Source: Paenibacillus melissococcoides
GTDB taxonomy: Bacteria; Bacillota; Bacilli; Paenibacillales; Paenibacillaceae
NCBI GenBank assembly: GCA_944800085.1
Contig: CALYLO010000009.1
Location: 229,001-293,000 of the forward strand
Direction of reading: 5' to 3'
DNA: 64,000 bases
Shown here: positions 26,142 to 36,592 of the stretch, piece after piece
Layout of the letters: each line of letters begins with the position of its first letter
Position numbering within the stretch: the first letter of the stretch is position 1
The notes under the pieces: generated by a model
What the model was told of the DNA's origin: nothing
Databases searched by the model: none
Seen by the model: the letters and a program-made list of their open reading frames with translations, nothing else
Made by a program: the position numbers and the translations under genes

Positions 26142-29100
26142 ATGCATGATCTTGATGATGGCCGCTGGCCTTTATCGGGAGCCCAGTCGGGCATCTGGTT
26201 CGCGCAGCAGCTTGATCCGGACAACCCGATTTTCAATACCGGAGAATACGTCGATATCCGCGGACCTGTCGACCCGGATCGCTTCGAGACTGCGGTGCGC
26301 CAGGCCGTGATGGAGGCGGAAGCGCTGCACGCGCGCTTCGGCGAGAATCAGGACGGTCCTTGGCAATCGATCGTCCCGTCATCCGATTGGACGATGCACA
26401 GAATCGATGTCAGAGGCGAGGAGGATCCGCATGCGGCGGCGGAAGCCTGGATGAAGCAGGATTTGGCTCAGCCTGCCGACCTGCGCCGCGGTCCGCTGTT
26501 TACCGAAGCGTTATTCAAGCTGGCGCCCGACCGATTCTATTGGTACCAACGCATTCATCATATTGTCATCGATGGTTACGGCTTCTCGCTGTTGACGCGA
26601 AGGGCGGCGCAAATTTATACGGCGCTCGTTCATGATATGCCGATCAGCGAAGGGGGATTCGGTTCATGGCGGTCGGTCCTGGAGGAAGATGCGGCTTACC
26701 GCGCATCGGATCGGCTGGAGCGGGATCGGCAATTTTGGCTGGCCCGCTTCGCCGATCATCCGGAAGCGGCCAGTCTGGGCGATCGGGCTCAGCGCACGTC
26801 GCGAAGCTTCCTGCGCGAGTCCGCGGAGCTGCCGCCAAGCGTCATGGACGCTTGGCAGGCGGCCGCGAGCGGAATGGGTGCAAGCTGGACCGACGCCGTG
26901 ATGGCCGCCGCCGCGGTCTACGTGCATCGGCTCACCGGCACGGACGACGTCATCCTCGGCGTGCCGATGATGTGCCGTCTCGGCTCCGCGGCGCTGCGCG
27001 TTCCCGGCATGGTAATGAACCTGCTGCCGCTGCGCATCGCTGTTCGGCCGGACAGGAGCGTGAGCGAGCTTGTGCGCCAGATCTCCGAGAATATGCGCGA
27101 GATCAGAAGGCATCAGGACTACCGGCATCAGGATCTGCGGCGCGATCTGAAATTAGTGGGAGATAACCGGCGGCTGTTCGGACCTCTCATCAATATTATG
27201 CCGTTTATCGAGGAGCTGAACTTTGCCGGATGCCGCGGCAGCATACGCAATCTGGCGGCCGGGCCTGTCGATGATCTGACGATTCATGTCTCCTGCGGCT
27301 CCGGCGGAAGCGGGCCGCGCATCGACTTCGATGCCAACCCCGCGATTTACGATGCAGGCGAGCTGAGCGCGCATCTGCGCCGCTTCCTGCATGTGCTGGA
27401 CAAGCTGGCTGCATCCGATCCCGGCCAACCGATCGGCCGCCTGGAGCTGCTGCTGCACGAAGAACGCCTTCAGGTGGTGGACGAATGGAATGACACCGCC
27501 CACGCGCTGGCGCAATGGAGCGTGCCGGCGCTGTTCGAGGAGCAGGCGGCGAGCACGCCCGATGCAGTGGCGGCGGTCTTCGAAGATACGGCGCTCCGTT
27601 ATGCGGACTTGAACGCGCGCGCCAACCGGCTGGCGCATCTGCTCATTGCGCATGGCGCCGGCCCGGAGCGGATCGTGGCTCTGGCGCTCCCGCGTTCGTT
27701 GGAGATGGTGATCGCCATCCTGGCGGTGCATAAGGCGGGAGCGGCTTATTTGCCGATCGATCCGGAGTATCCGTCCGCCCGGATTGCCTATATGCTGAAT
27801 GATGCCGCTCCGATGTGCCTGATCACGCTCCGGGAGGCGGACTCCAGGCTGCCCGGCTCCGGCGCGCTTCCGAAGATCTTGCTTGATGAGCCTGCGACCA
27901 TGAAGCGCCTGGATCGGCAAGCCGAGCGCAATCCGAGCGACGCCGACCGGTTATGCCGTTTGTCGCCGCTCCACCCGTCTTATGTCATTTACACCTCCGG
28001 ATCGACGGGCAGGCCGAAGGGCGTCTTGCTTACCTTTGAAGGGCTGGCCAACCTGCTGCTGTGCATGCGTGAGCGGTTCGCGCTGGATGGCCGGGATCGG
28101 CTGCTGTCTGTGACGACGATCTCCTTCGATATTTCCGTCATGGAGGTGCTGCTGCCGCTCACGACGGGAGCAAGCATCGATATCGCCCCGAAGGAGACGA
28201 TCCTGGACCCGCAAGCGCTGGCCCGGAAAATCAAAGACACCGGGGCGACCATTATGCAGGCGACCCCGACGCTATGGCAGGCGCTTGCCGCCAGCCATCC
28301 CGGCAGCCTCGGCGGGCTGACGGTGATCACCGGGGGCGAGGCCCTGCCGATCGGGCTCAAGCTCGCCCTGCAGGATCTGGATTGCGAGGTGAACAACCAA
28401 TACGGCCCGACGGAGACGACCATTTATTCGACGGCAGCCTTGCTCGGACGGGAGCGCACGGGGAAGCCGTCTATTGGGGGGCCGATTTGGAATACGAGGC
28501 TATATGTGCTCGATGCGGCGCTGCAGCCGGTTCCTCCGGGGGTGGCAGGGGACCTGTACATTGCGGGCGCCGGGCTGGCGCGCGGCTATCTGGGGCGGCC
28601 GGATCTGACGGCGGAGCGGTTCGTGGCGGATCCGTTCGGGCCTCCGGGCACCCGGATGTATCGCACGGGCGATCTCGCACGATGGCTGGCTGACGGCTCC
28701 ATCGATTACTTGGGGCGTGCCGATCACCAGATTAAGCTGCGCGGCTTCCGCATCGAGACGGGCGAGATCGAGGATCTGCTCGCCCGGCATGCCGACGTCG
28801 CGCAAGCCGCGGTGATCGTCCGGGAGGATCGGCCGGGGGAGCGGCGATTGGTCGCTTATGTCGTTCCGGCTTTGCCTTCCGGTATCGATCCGGACGCGCT
28901 GCGCCGTTATGCTGCCGGCCAACTGCCTGACTATATGGTTCCCGCGGCCATCGTCACGCTGGATGCCATGCCTTTGACGCCGAACAAGAAGATTGACCGC
29001 AAGGCGCTGCCTGTGCCCGATTCCGGACAAGCGGCCGCAGGGCGCGGACCCCGCACCCCGCAGGAGGAGATGCTTTGCGCCTTGTTTGCCGAAGCGCTCG

Positions 29101-32100
29101 GACTGCCCCGCGTGGGCATCGATGATGACTTTTTCGCGCTGGGCGGCCATTCCCTGCTTGCCGGACGAGTCATCCTCCGCATACGCGAGTCGTTGGGCGT
29201 CGAACTGAGTATTGGCAGTCTCTTCGAAGAGCCTACGGTGGCGGGGCTTGTCCGGCGGCTGGATGATTCGCGAGACACCAGACCGGCTATCCGGCCGGCC
29301 CGGCGGGCGGACGATATTCCGTTGTCCTTCGCCCAACGGCGCTTATGGTTCCTGTATCGACTGGAAGGACCGGCCCCGACTTATAATATCCCGCTGGTCG
29401 CCCGCCTGTCCGGCGAGCTGGATATCCGGGCGCTGGAGGACGCCCTCGGCGACGTGGCGGCCCGGCATGAGACGCTGCGCACCGTATTCCCTGATGACGC
29501 GTCCGGCGCCTCGCGCCAGCTAATTCTGGACGCCGGCGAGGCGCGCCCAAGGGTGATCTTGACGAAGACCAGCGAGGCGGAGCTGCCTGAACGGCTCCAG
29601 GAAGCCGTACGCTACCGCTTCCGGCTATCGGACGAGCCTTCGCTTCGGGCGGAATTGTTCGAGCTTGGGCCGAATGAATATGTGCTGCTGCTGCTCCTGC
29701 ATCATATCGCCGGGGACGGATGGTCGCTGTCTCCGTTGACGCGCGATCTGTCCGCCGCCTATGCGGCACGCTGCCGGGGCGAGCATCCGGCATGGCCGCC
29801 GCTGCCGGTTCAATATGCCGATTACGCGATCTGGCAGGAGCATTTGCTGGGAAGCGGCGGCGATCCCGGCAGCCTGATGGCCCGCCAGCTTGAATTCTGG
29901 ACGCGGACGCTAGCCGGCTTGCCGGAGCAGTTGGAGCTGCCGGCCGATTATCCGCGTCCGGCTGCGGCCAGCCATCAAGGCGGCACCGTCCATTTCCATA
30001 TCAACCAGGAGATCCACGGCCAGCTATTGGATCTGGCCCGCGCCGGCAAGGCGAGCCTGTTCATGGTGCTGCAGGCCGCGCTGGCCCTTCTTCTGACGCG
30101 GCTCGGGGCGGGCACCGATATTCCGATCGGCAGCCCGATAACCGGGCGGAACGACGATGCGGTTGACGGTCTTGTCGGCTTGTTCATCAACACGCTGGTG
30201 CTTCGCACCGATACGTCCGGGGACCCCAGCTTCCGCGAGCTGCTTGCCCGGGTGCGCCAGGTGAATCTGGACGCGTATGCGCATCAGGATTTGCCGTTCG
30301 AGCGTCTCGTCGAAGCGGTGAACCCCGTTCGCTCCCGTTCCCGGCATCCGCTCTTTCAGATTATGCTGGTGCTGCAAAATACGCCGGCTCCCGAGCTCGA
30401 TTTGCCGGGTGTAGAGGCCAGCGTTCAATTGGAAAGCACGGGCGCGGCGAAGTTCGACCTGACCGTGGAGCTGCAGGAACGCCGCGATGCGAAGGGCGGA
30501 CCGGACGGCTTGGACGGAATCGTCGAATACAGCGCGGATTTGTTCAAGCCTGGCACGGCCGATGCGCTGGCGGCCCGCTATGTGCGCGTGCTGGAGTCGG
30601 CTGCTGCCGCACCGGACAAGCCGATGGGCCAGCTTGATATTTTGATGCCGGAAGAGCGGCGCCGCATCTTGACGGAATGGAGCGCTTCGGAAGCCGCAGG
30701 ACAGCCGCTGGTCACCATTCCGGAGCTATTCGAGGCACAGGCCAGCCGTTCGCCGGAGGCGGCAGCTGTCATTCATGAAGGCAGCGCATTGAGCTATGAG
30801 GAGTTGAACCTGCGGGCGAACCGGCTCGCGCATCTGCTCCTGGCGGAGGGGGTGGGTCCCGAGCAGCTTGTGGCATTGGCCTTGCCTCGTTCTCTCGAGA
30901 TGGTTGTCGGCGTATTGGCCGTGCTCAAGGCGGGCGCCGCCTACCTGCCGCTCGACCCGGATTATCCCGCCGAGCGGATCGCTTATATGCTGAAGGACGG
31001 GGCGCCGGTCTGCATGGTGACGATCGCTCAAGTGTCTTCCAGGCTGCCGGATACCGGAGGCCTTCCGCGGATCGTGCTGGATGAGGCCGCTGTCCGGGAA
31101 CGGCTGCGGCAGCAATCCGCTGCCAATCCAAGCGCGCGGGAACGCAGCAGGCCGCTGTCTCCGCTCAGTCCGGCCTATATCATCTATACGTCAGGATCTA
31201 CGGGCAAGCCCAAAGGGGTCGTTATCCCCCACCAAAATGTCGTGCGCTTGTTCGCGTCCACCCGGCACTGGTTCCGCTTCGGTGCGGAGGATGTATGGAC
31301 CTTGTTCCATTCGTACGCGTTCGATTTTTCGGTGTGGGAAATCTGGGGAGCGCTCCTGCATGGAGGGCGTCTCGTCGTGGTGCCTCATGCGGTAAGCCGA
31401 TCGCCGGGCGAGTTCCTGCGCTTGCTCGCGCAAGAGGGCGTGACCGTCCTGAATCAGACGCCGTCCGCCTTCTATCAATTGATGCAGGCCGATCGGGAAC
31501 AACCCGAGCTGGGGCAGACGCTTTCGCTGCGGTATGTCATATTCGGAGGCGAAGCATTGGAGCCGGGCCGGCTGGAGGACTGGTACCGCCGCCATCCGGA
31601 TCATGCTCCGAGATTGATTAACATGTACGGCATTACGGAGACGACCGTGCATGTCAGCTACAAGGAGCTGGATCGGGATAGTGCCGCCTCGGGAGCCAAC
31701 AGCGTAATCGGCGGGCCGATTCCGGATCTGCGAGTGTATGTGCTCGACGAGGCGCTGCAGCCGGCTCCGCCCGGAACGGCGGGGGAAATGTATGTGGCCG
31801 GCGCCGGTCTGGCCCGCGGCTACTGGGGCCGGCCGGGCTTGACGGCAGAGCGGTTCGTCGCCGATCCGTTCGGCCCGCCGGGCAGCAGAATGTACCGCAC
31901 CGGGGACGTGGCGAAATGGCTCGCTGACGGCACGCTGGATTATGTGGGCCGCGCCGATCATCAGGTGAAGATTCGGGGCTTCCGCATCGAACCGGGCGAG
32001 ATCCAAGCCGCGCTTGCCCGTCATCCCGAGGTCGCCCAGGCGGCCGTCGTGGTGCGCGAGGATCGGCCGGGAGACAAGCGGCTGGCCGCTTATGTGGTGT

Positions 32101-33350
32101 TCGCCTCTGGCGCAAGCCTGGAGCCGTCCGAATTGCGCCGCTATGCAGCTTCCATACTGCCCGATTACATGGTTCCGTCCGCGATTATCGGCATCGACGC
32201 GCTGCCGCTCACCCCGAACGGCAAGCTGGATCGCCAGGCGCTGCCAGCGCCTGAGCTTTCCCTGGAGCTGGACGGCCGCAATCCGAGAACGCCGCAGGAG
32301 GAGGTGCTGTGCGATCTGTTCGCCGAAGTGCTCGGGGTGCGGCGCGTCGGGATCGACGACAGCTTCTTCGAGCTGGGCGGCCATTCGCTGCTGGCGGTTC
32401 GCCTCATTAGCCGCATCCGCGAGGCGCTGGGCCGGGAGGTTGGCATTGGCAGCCTCTTCGAAGCGCCGACGGTGGCCGGGCTTGCGGAGCGGCTCGATAT
32501 GGACGGGGGGGACAGCGCCCTGCAAGTGCTGCTGCCGCTCCGAACCCATGGCGCGCAGCTGCCGCTGTTCTGCGTGCATCCTGCGGGCGGGCTGAGCTGG
32601 TGCTACGCCGGCCTGATGAAGCATCTCGGCATGGACTATCCGATCTACGGCCTGCAGGCACGCGGCATCGCGCAAGCGGAAGAGCTGCCGAAGACGCTGG
32701 AGGAGATGACGGCAGATTATATGGCCGCCATTCGCTCGATTCAGCCACACGGTCCTTATCGCCTTCTGGGCTGGTCCCTTGGGGGAAATGTGGCGCATGC
32801 GATGGCGGTGCAGCTCCAGGAAGAGGGGGAAGAGGTCTCGTTTTTGGCTATGCTTGACGCCTATCCGAGCCATTACCTCCCGATTCGGGGAGAACCGGAT
32901 GAAGAGGAGGCGTTGACCGCGCTGCTTGCCTTGGGCGGCTACGATAAAGACAGCATTGGCGGCGTTCCGCTTACAGTCGCGAACGCGATCGAGATTCTTC
33001 GCAGCGACAGCAGCGCTTTAGCTACGCTTGACGAAGCAACCATTCTGAATTTGAAAAAAACGTATGAAAATTCGGTCCGCCTTCTGGGAGCTTATACTCC
33101 GCGGCGATTCGAGGGGGATCTTCTGTTCTTCCGCTCGACGATTATACCGGATTGGTTCGATCCGATTGAACCGGAGATGTGGATTCCCTATATAGGCGGA
33201 CAGATCGATCGGCATGATATCGCCTGCCGGCATAAGGACCTGTGTCAGCCGGGACCGCTTGCCGAGATCGGCGCGACTCTTTTGGCCAAGCTGAATTCGG
33301 CGAACGGCGCGGCCGCCAGACAAGATGGGAGGGAGCTAATCCATGAGTAA
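26142..33350 (+). CDS. dhbF: Bacillibactin dimodular NRPS (C-A-T-C-A-T-TE)
   Basis: About 2402 residues. C1 (1-440, HHIVIDGYG), A1 (460-960, YTSGSTGRPKG), T1 (about 1000, LGGHSLLAG), C2 (1060-1480, HHIAGDGWS), A2 (1529-2020), T2 (about 2075, LGGHSLLAV), TE (2130-2395, GWSLGGNVAH). By my alignment A2 has the code DFWNIGMVHK, the known Thr code; A1 reads DIMQIGQIYK, sharing Asp235, Ile236, Gln278 and Gly301 with Gly codes. This fits DHB-Gly-Thr trimerisation by the thioesterase. Start ATG 26142 lies 8 bases after AAGGAGG. Overlaps mbtH by 8 bases. Confidence 0.95.
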   Translation: MHDLDDGRWPLSGAQSGIWFAQQLDPDNPIFNTGEYVDIRGPVDPDRFETAVRQAVMEAEALHARFGENQDGPWQSIVPSSDWTMHRIDVRGEEDPHAAAEAWMKQDLAQPADLRRGPLFTEALFKLAPDRFYWYQRIHHIVIDGYGFSLLTRRAAQIYTALVHDMPISEGGFGSWRSVLEEDAAYRASDRLERDRQFWLARFADHPEAASLGDRAQRTSRSFLRESAELPPSVMDAWQAAASGMGASWTDAVMAAAAVYVHRLTGTDDVILGVPMMCRLGSAALRVPGMVMNLLPLRIAVRPDRSVSELVRQISENMREIRRHQDYRHQDLRRDLKLVGDNRRLFGPLINIMPFIEELNFAGCRGSIRNLAAGPVDDLTIHVSCGSGGSGPRIDFDANPAIYDAGELSAHLRRFLHVLDKLAASDPGQPIGRLELLLHEERLQVVDEWNDTAHALAQWSVPALFEEQAASTPDAVAAVFEDTALRYADLNARANRLAHLLIAHGAGPERIVALALPRSLEMVIAILAVHKAGAAYLPIDPEYPSARIAYMLNDAAPMCLITLREADSRLPGSGALPKILLDEPATMKRLDRQAERNPSDADRLCRLSPLHPSYVIYTSGSTGRPKGVLLTFEGLANLLLCMRERFALDGRDRLLSVTTISFDISVMEVLLPLTTGASIDIAPKETILDPQALARKIKDTGATIMQATPTLWQALAASHPGSLGGLTVITGGEALPIGLKLALQDLDCEVNNQYGPTETTIYSTAALLGRERTGKPSIGGPIWNTRLYVLDAALQPVPPGVAGDLYIAGAGLARGYLGRPDLTAERFVADPFGPPGTRMYRTGDLARWLADGSIDYLGRADHQIKLRGFRIETGEIEDLLARHADVAQAAVIVREDRPGERRLVAYVVPALPSGIDPDALRRYAAGQLPDYMVPAAIVTLDAMPLTPNKKIDRKALPVPDSGQAAAGRGPRTPQEEMLCALFAEALGLPRVGIDDDFFALGGHSLLAGRVILRIRESLGVELSIGSLFEEPTVAGLVRRLDDSRDTRPAIRPARRADDIPLSFAQRRLWFLYRLEGPAPTYNIPLVARLSGELDIRALEDALGDVAARHETLRTVFPDDASGASRQLILDAGEARPRVILTKTSEAELPERLQEAVRYRFRLSDEPSLRAELFELGPNEYVLLLLLHHIAGDGWSLSPLTRDLSAAYAARCRGEHPAWPPLPVQYADYAIWQEHLLGSGGDPGSLMARQLEFWTRTLAGLPEQLELPADYPRPAAASHQGGTVHFHINQEIHGQLLDLARAGKASLFMVLQAALALLLTRLGAGTDIPIGSPITGRNDDAVDGLVGLFINTLVLRTDTSGDPSFRELLARVRQVNLDAYAHQDLPFERLVEAVNPVRSRSRHPLFQIMLVLQNTPAPELDLPGVEASVQLESTGAAKFDLTVELQERRDAKGGPDGLDGIVEYSADLFKPGTADALAARYVRVLESAAAAPDKPMGQLDILMPEERRRILTEWSASEAAGQPLVTIPELFEAQASRSPEAAAVIHEGSALSYEELNLRANRLAHLLLAEGVGPEQLVALALPRSLEMVVGVLAVLKAGAAYLPLDPDYPAERIAYMLKDGAPVCMVTIAQVSSRLPDTGGLPRIVLDEAAVRERLRQQSAANPSARERSRPLSPLSPAYIIYTSGSTGKPKGVVIPHQNVVRLFASTRHWFRFGAEDVWTLFHSYAFDFSVWEIWGALLHGGRLVVVPHAVSRSPGEFLRLLAQEGVTVLNQTPSAFYQLMQADREQPELGQTLSLRYVIFGGEALEPGRLEDWYRRHPDHAPRLINMYGITETTVHVSYKELDRDSAASGANSVIGGPIPDLRVYVLDEALQPAPPGTAGEMYVAGAGLARGYWGRPGLTAERFVADPFGPPGSRMYRTGDVAKWLADGTLDYVGRADHQVKIRGFRIEPGEIQAALARHPEVAQAAVVVREDRPGDKRLAAYVVFASGASLEPSELRRYAASILPDYMVPSAIIGIDALPLTPNGKLDRQALPAPELSLELDGRNPRTPQEEVLCDLFAEVLGVRRVGIDDSFFELGGHSLLAVRLISRIREALGREVGIGSLFEAPTVAGLAERLDMDGGDSALQVLLPLRTHGAQLPLFCVHPAGGLSWCYAGLMKHLGMDYPIYGLQARGIAQAEELPKTLEEMTADYMAAIRSIQPHGPYRLLGWSLGGNVAHAMAVQLQEEGEEVSFLAMLDAYPSHYLPIRGEPDEEEALTALLALGGYDKDSIGGVPLTVANAIEILRSDSSALATLDEATILNLKKTYENSVRLLGAYTPRRFEGDLLFFRSTIIPDWFDPIEPEMWIPYIGGQIDRHDIACRHKDLCQPGPLAEIGATLLAKLNSANGAAARQDGRELIHE

Positions 33351-33582
33351 TCCTTTTGAGCAAGCGGACGGCGCTTATCTGGTGCTGATCAATGAGGAAG
33401 GGCAGTATTCGCTGTGGCCTGCCTTTGCCGCGGTGCCGGATGGATGGAATACGGTCCTGGGCCCGGAGACGCGACAAGGGTGCCTGGACTATATCAACCT
33501 GCATTGGACCGACCTGCGGCCCCGCAGCTTATGCGAGTCTTCTTCGGATCTGGTGCATGGAGCAAATGGAGCAGCGCAATGA
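33343..33582 (+). CDS. MbtH-like NRPS accessory protein
   Basis: The 79-residue protein has the signature NEEGQYSLWPAF, PDGWNTV and NLHWTDLRPRSL of MbtH proteins, which bind adenylation domains and help them fold and turn over. It is coupled to dhbF (8-base overlap) and to the exporter (ATGA overlap). Confidence 0.95.
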   Translation: MSNPFEQADGAYLVLINEEGQYSLWPAFAAVPDGWNTVLGPETRQGCLDYINLHWTDLRPRSLCESSSDLVHGANGAAQ

Positions 33583-35024
33583 GGGAAGGCTTGAACCCGA
33601 AAACGGCCGTATGTATCGTATACGTCGCGGCCATGTTCACGGTGGCCATGGACGCCACCGTCCTGAACGTTGCGCTGCAGACGATCAGCCAGGAGCTGCA
33701 AGTGCCTCCGGCCGCATCGGGAGTGCTCAATGTCGGCTACCTGGTAAGCCTCGCTGTCGTCCTGCCAGCGGCGGGCTGGTTAGGCGACAAGTGGGGGACC
33801 AAACGCGCCTTTTTGCTCGCGCTCGCCTTGTTCACGGGAGCCTCGGCACTGTGCGGCTTCGCCGACAGCTTGACGGCGTTGACCGTTTTTCGGGTCGTGC
33901 AAGGCATCGGCGGCGGCCTGCTTACTCCGATCGGAATGGCGATGCTGTTCCGCATGTTTCCCCCGCAGGAGCGGGCCAAGGTCTCCCGGGCGCTCGTTCT
34001 CCCGATCGCGGTTGCTCCCGCGGTCGGGCCGATCATTAGCGGGCTCCTGATCGAGCATCTTTCATGGCGCTGGATATTTTACGTCCATTTGCCGATCGGA
34101 ATTCCCGCTTTGCTGTTCGGAATCGTCTTTTTGAAGGAGCATCGGGAGCAGGAGGCGGGACGCCTCGATGTTCGGGGCCTCCTCCTGTCGGCGCCCGGCC
34201 TGGCGCTGCTGATGTATGCCCTTAGCCAAGGTCCGGTGCAGGGCTGGGATTCTCCCGCGATCTGGGCGACGGGAGGGATGGGCCTCATCCTGGTAGCCGC
34301 CCTTGTCGCCGCCGAGCTGCGGGTGAAGCAGCCGCTGCTTGATCTGCGGCTGTTGGGCGACCGCCTGTTCCGCACGGCAGGTCTCGTCGCCATGTGCTCC
34401 GCGGCGGGCTTGCTGGGCATGCTGTACGTGTTCCCGTTAATGTATCAGAATGCGCTGCATGCTTCGGCGCTCGATACCGGCTTGACCACCTTCCCGGAGG
34501 CGCTTGGCCTTATGCTTGCCTCCCAGCTTGTCCCCTGGACCTATCCGAGGCTGGGTCCGAAGCGCGTCATGGTTATGGGGCTATTGTGCACGGCGATTCT
34601 CTTCGTGATGCTGAGCACGGTCGGTCCCCATACGAATCCATGGCTGATTCGGAGTCTGCTGTTCGGTGTCGGCGTCTTTTTGGGCCATACGGTCGGCGCC
34701 GTTCAGATTGCGGCTTTTGCCAACATTCCGCCAGCATCGATGGGGCGCGCCTCGACCTGGTTCACGGTACAGAACCGGCTGGGGCCGGCCATAGGCTTGG
34801 CGCTTCTGTCCGGCATTCTTGCCGTGACGGGAACCCACACGATAAATGCCGCCGGAGGCATCGAGCCTAACATCATGGCGTACCGTGCCGCTTTGCTCGG
34901 GGCCGCAAGCTTCCTGCTCATCGGCCTTTGCTGTGCGCTGCGGCTTCGCGACAGCGATGCGGCTGCCACCGTTGCGAAGCAAGCCCCGGCGAAGCCGGAC
35001 GGGGAAAAACCGGCTCAAGCTTGA
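33579..35024 (+). CDS. MFS exporter, DHA2/EmrB-QacA type (probable siderophore efflux)
   Basis: The 481-residue membrane protein has about 14 hydrophobic segments, MDATVLNVALQTI in helix 1, GWLGDKWGTKRAF between helices 2 and 3, and the motif C stretch PAVGPIISGLL. Its position as last gene of the bacillibactin operon, translationally coupled to mbtH, argues for siderophore export, as YmfE/EntS do elsewhere. ATG 33579 overlaps the mbtH stop; upstream in-frame codons lie within mbtH. Confidence 0.88.
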   Translation: MREGLNPKTAVCIVYVAAMFTVAMDATVLNVALQTISQELQVPPAASGVLNVGYLVSLAVVLPAAGWLGDKWGTKRAFLLALALFTGASALCGFADSLTALTVFRVVQGIGGGLLTPIGMAMLFRMFPPQERAKVSRALVLPIAVAPAVGPIISGLLIEHLSWRWIFYVHLPIGIPALLFGIVFLKEHREQEAGRLDVRGLLLSAPGLALLMYALSQGPVQGWDSPAIWATGGMGLILVAALVAAELRVKQPLLDLRLLGDRLFRTAGLVAMCSAAGLLGMLYVFPLMYQNALHASALDTGLTTFPEALGLMLASQLVPWTYPRLGPKRVMVMGLLCTAILFVMLSTVGPHTNPWLIRSLLFGVGVFLGHTVGAVQIAAFANIPPASMGRASTWFTVQNRLGPAIGLALLSGILAVTGTHTINAAGGIEPNIMAYRAALLGAASFLLIGLCCALRLRDSDAAATVAKQAPAKPDGEKPAQA

Positions 35025-35115
35025 AGGTTAGCGGTGATTAAGAAAGCGGTTAGGCGTACCGGGATGCGACTCCTATTGAGAGACGTCTCCCGCAAACCGT
35101 TCTTCGGACTCAACA

Positions 35116-35153
35116 GACCTCGGTTCAGCACTCTGAACTGAGGTCTTTTTTTT
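35116..35153 (+). terminator. Terminator of the dhb operon
   Basis: Thirteen-base stem (GACCTCGGTTCAG with CTGAACTGAGGTC, one G-U pair), 4-base loop, then eight T. The following bases to 35390 hold no gene I can support. Confidence 0.9.
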
Positions 35154-35400
35154 CGTTGTCTTGGTTTTGTGGATCGACCCTTGCGCATAAAGATTTGCCG
35201 CACGCGAAACGATCCAAAATCATTTTTTCACGCCACCCGGTTGTACTTATTCCTTCCGGATCTCCTCTATATATGAAAGAACACATCTCGCGCAGGGCAG
35301 CACAGTCATCATAACCGGGAAGCCGCCGCGGGGGATGCGCGCCGTTCTTCCTTCTCCCGATGATGATTCCGGCCTGCGCGGCCAAATTTGAGGAGGTGTA

Positions 35401-36492
35401 ATGATGATTCGATGTTCGCAATCCGACAAACCGATCGTGACCGTGCCCAATGTTGTTCCCCAGCTTCATGTTTACGGGAAAAAAAGCGGAGCCACCCGCT
35501 TCTTCCTCTCGGACAATCCGGAGACGATCAGCAGCGCCACGACGTCGTTCACGAACGGCTTCGCCACGCTATGGCATGATGCCGTCCGGGGAAGGAAGCG
35601 CGTGCACTACCGGCTGTTCGTGTGGCATCTGAACATGACGGGAGCTCCGATTACATTCGGCGTCACGGTCGAGAACGCATCCTGCGGCAGCCCGATACGC
35701 GTTCGCCAAGTCAAGCATTCCATCGGCGTGATTGCGGACTTCCCCGCACTCGGCAGATGCTCCGCCAAGGCGCTGCTCGGGCGTACGCTCGCTCCGCTTA
35801 TGCCCGACGACCGCTCGATCCGCGGCGGGCAGACCGGGCTGGTGAAGGAGTGGCTCGTCCCCGACGGGGAACTGGTAGGCGGCGTGATGGAATTTACGCT
35901 GTCCAGCCCGAAGGAGCTTGACTATCGGGTGCGCACCGTGGCCGCCAATCGTCCGGGGGCCGATTTGAGGCTCAATCATACCCCGGTCGTGCCCGCCTAT
36001 CGGACCGCTGAGGGCAAGTCGTATCCGCGCGGCTCCTGGGATTTCGCCGACATCGAAGGCTTCGCGGATCCGGCGTGCTCGCAGCCTGTCACGTATGTCG
36101 CCGGAAGCGGGAGCATGAGCTTCGCCATCCATAACGGCGGCAACGATAACCTGATGACGGCCGCTTCCAGCTATGATCCGGCGAATGCGGAAACGTCGAA
36201 CAAGGGGCATTACGGCGTCATCTACAAGCTGAACCTGGCGCTGCGCAATCCGCATCCTCGCCGCAAGACGGTGACCGTCTACTTGACGGGGCGAGGAGGG
36301 CCTTATGCGGGAGCCGTTCGCTGGAACCGGGGACGAACCTATGGAGTGCCCCGGCTGTCGCCCGCCGTCGAAGCGGTCGAGGCCGCGACGGTCACCATTC
36401 CGGCCCGGCGCACCGTAACCTGCGCGGTCTATGCATCGACCGCAGGCGCATACAGCACGCCGGCCGTAGTATTATGCGTCACGCGCGAATAA
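35401..36492 (+). CDS. Hypothetical beta-rich protein, 363 residues
   Basis: A strong GAGGAGGTG precedes adjacent ATGs at 35401 and 35404. The product is rich in Gly, Arg and Thr with repeated strand-like stretches (VHYRLFVWHLNMTGAPITFGVTVENASC; HYGVIYKLNLALRNPHPRRKTVTVYLTGRGGPY). The part from residue 90 on looks like an all-beta domain of a surface or spore-associated protein. No signal peptide, catalytic motif or known family is recognised. It is monocistronic, with a terminator right after it. Confidence 0.7.
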   Translation: MMIRCSQSDKPIVTVPNVVPQLHVYGKKSGATRFFLSDNPETISSATTSFTNGFATLWHDAVRGRKRVHYRLFVWHLNMTGAPITFGVTVENASCGSPIRVRQVKHSIGVIADFPALGRCSAKALLGRTLAPLMPDDRSIRGGQTGLVKEWLVPDGELVGGVMEFTLSSPKELDYRVRTVAANRPGADLRLNHTPVVPAYRTAEGKSYPRGSWDFADIEGFADPACSQPVTYVAGSGSMSFAIHNGGNDNLMTAASSYDPANAETSNKGHYGVIYKLNLALRNPHPRRKTVTVYLTGRGGPYAGAVRWNRGRTYGVPRLSPAVEAVEAATVTIPARRTVTCAVYASTAGAYSTPAVVLCVTRE

Positions 36493-36504
36493 GAATCCGA
36501 CACT

Positions 36505-36535
36505 GCGCCCTGATCGCCGATCAGGGCGTTCTTTT
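36505..36535 (+). terminator. Rho-independent terminator
   Basis: Perfect 10-base stem CGCCCTGATC with GATCAGGGCG (loop gcc), then TTCTTTT. Confidence 0.8.
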
Positions 36536-36592
36536 GCGGGAAGAATTGGGTTATAATTTTCGTAAATAATGGAAGATAAAGGGGGAGATAAA

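Noticed and set aside
31191..32873. 560-residue frame antisense to dhbF
   Set aside because: Shadow of a GC-rich NRPS gene, Arg/His-rich and without family features.
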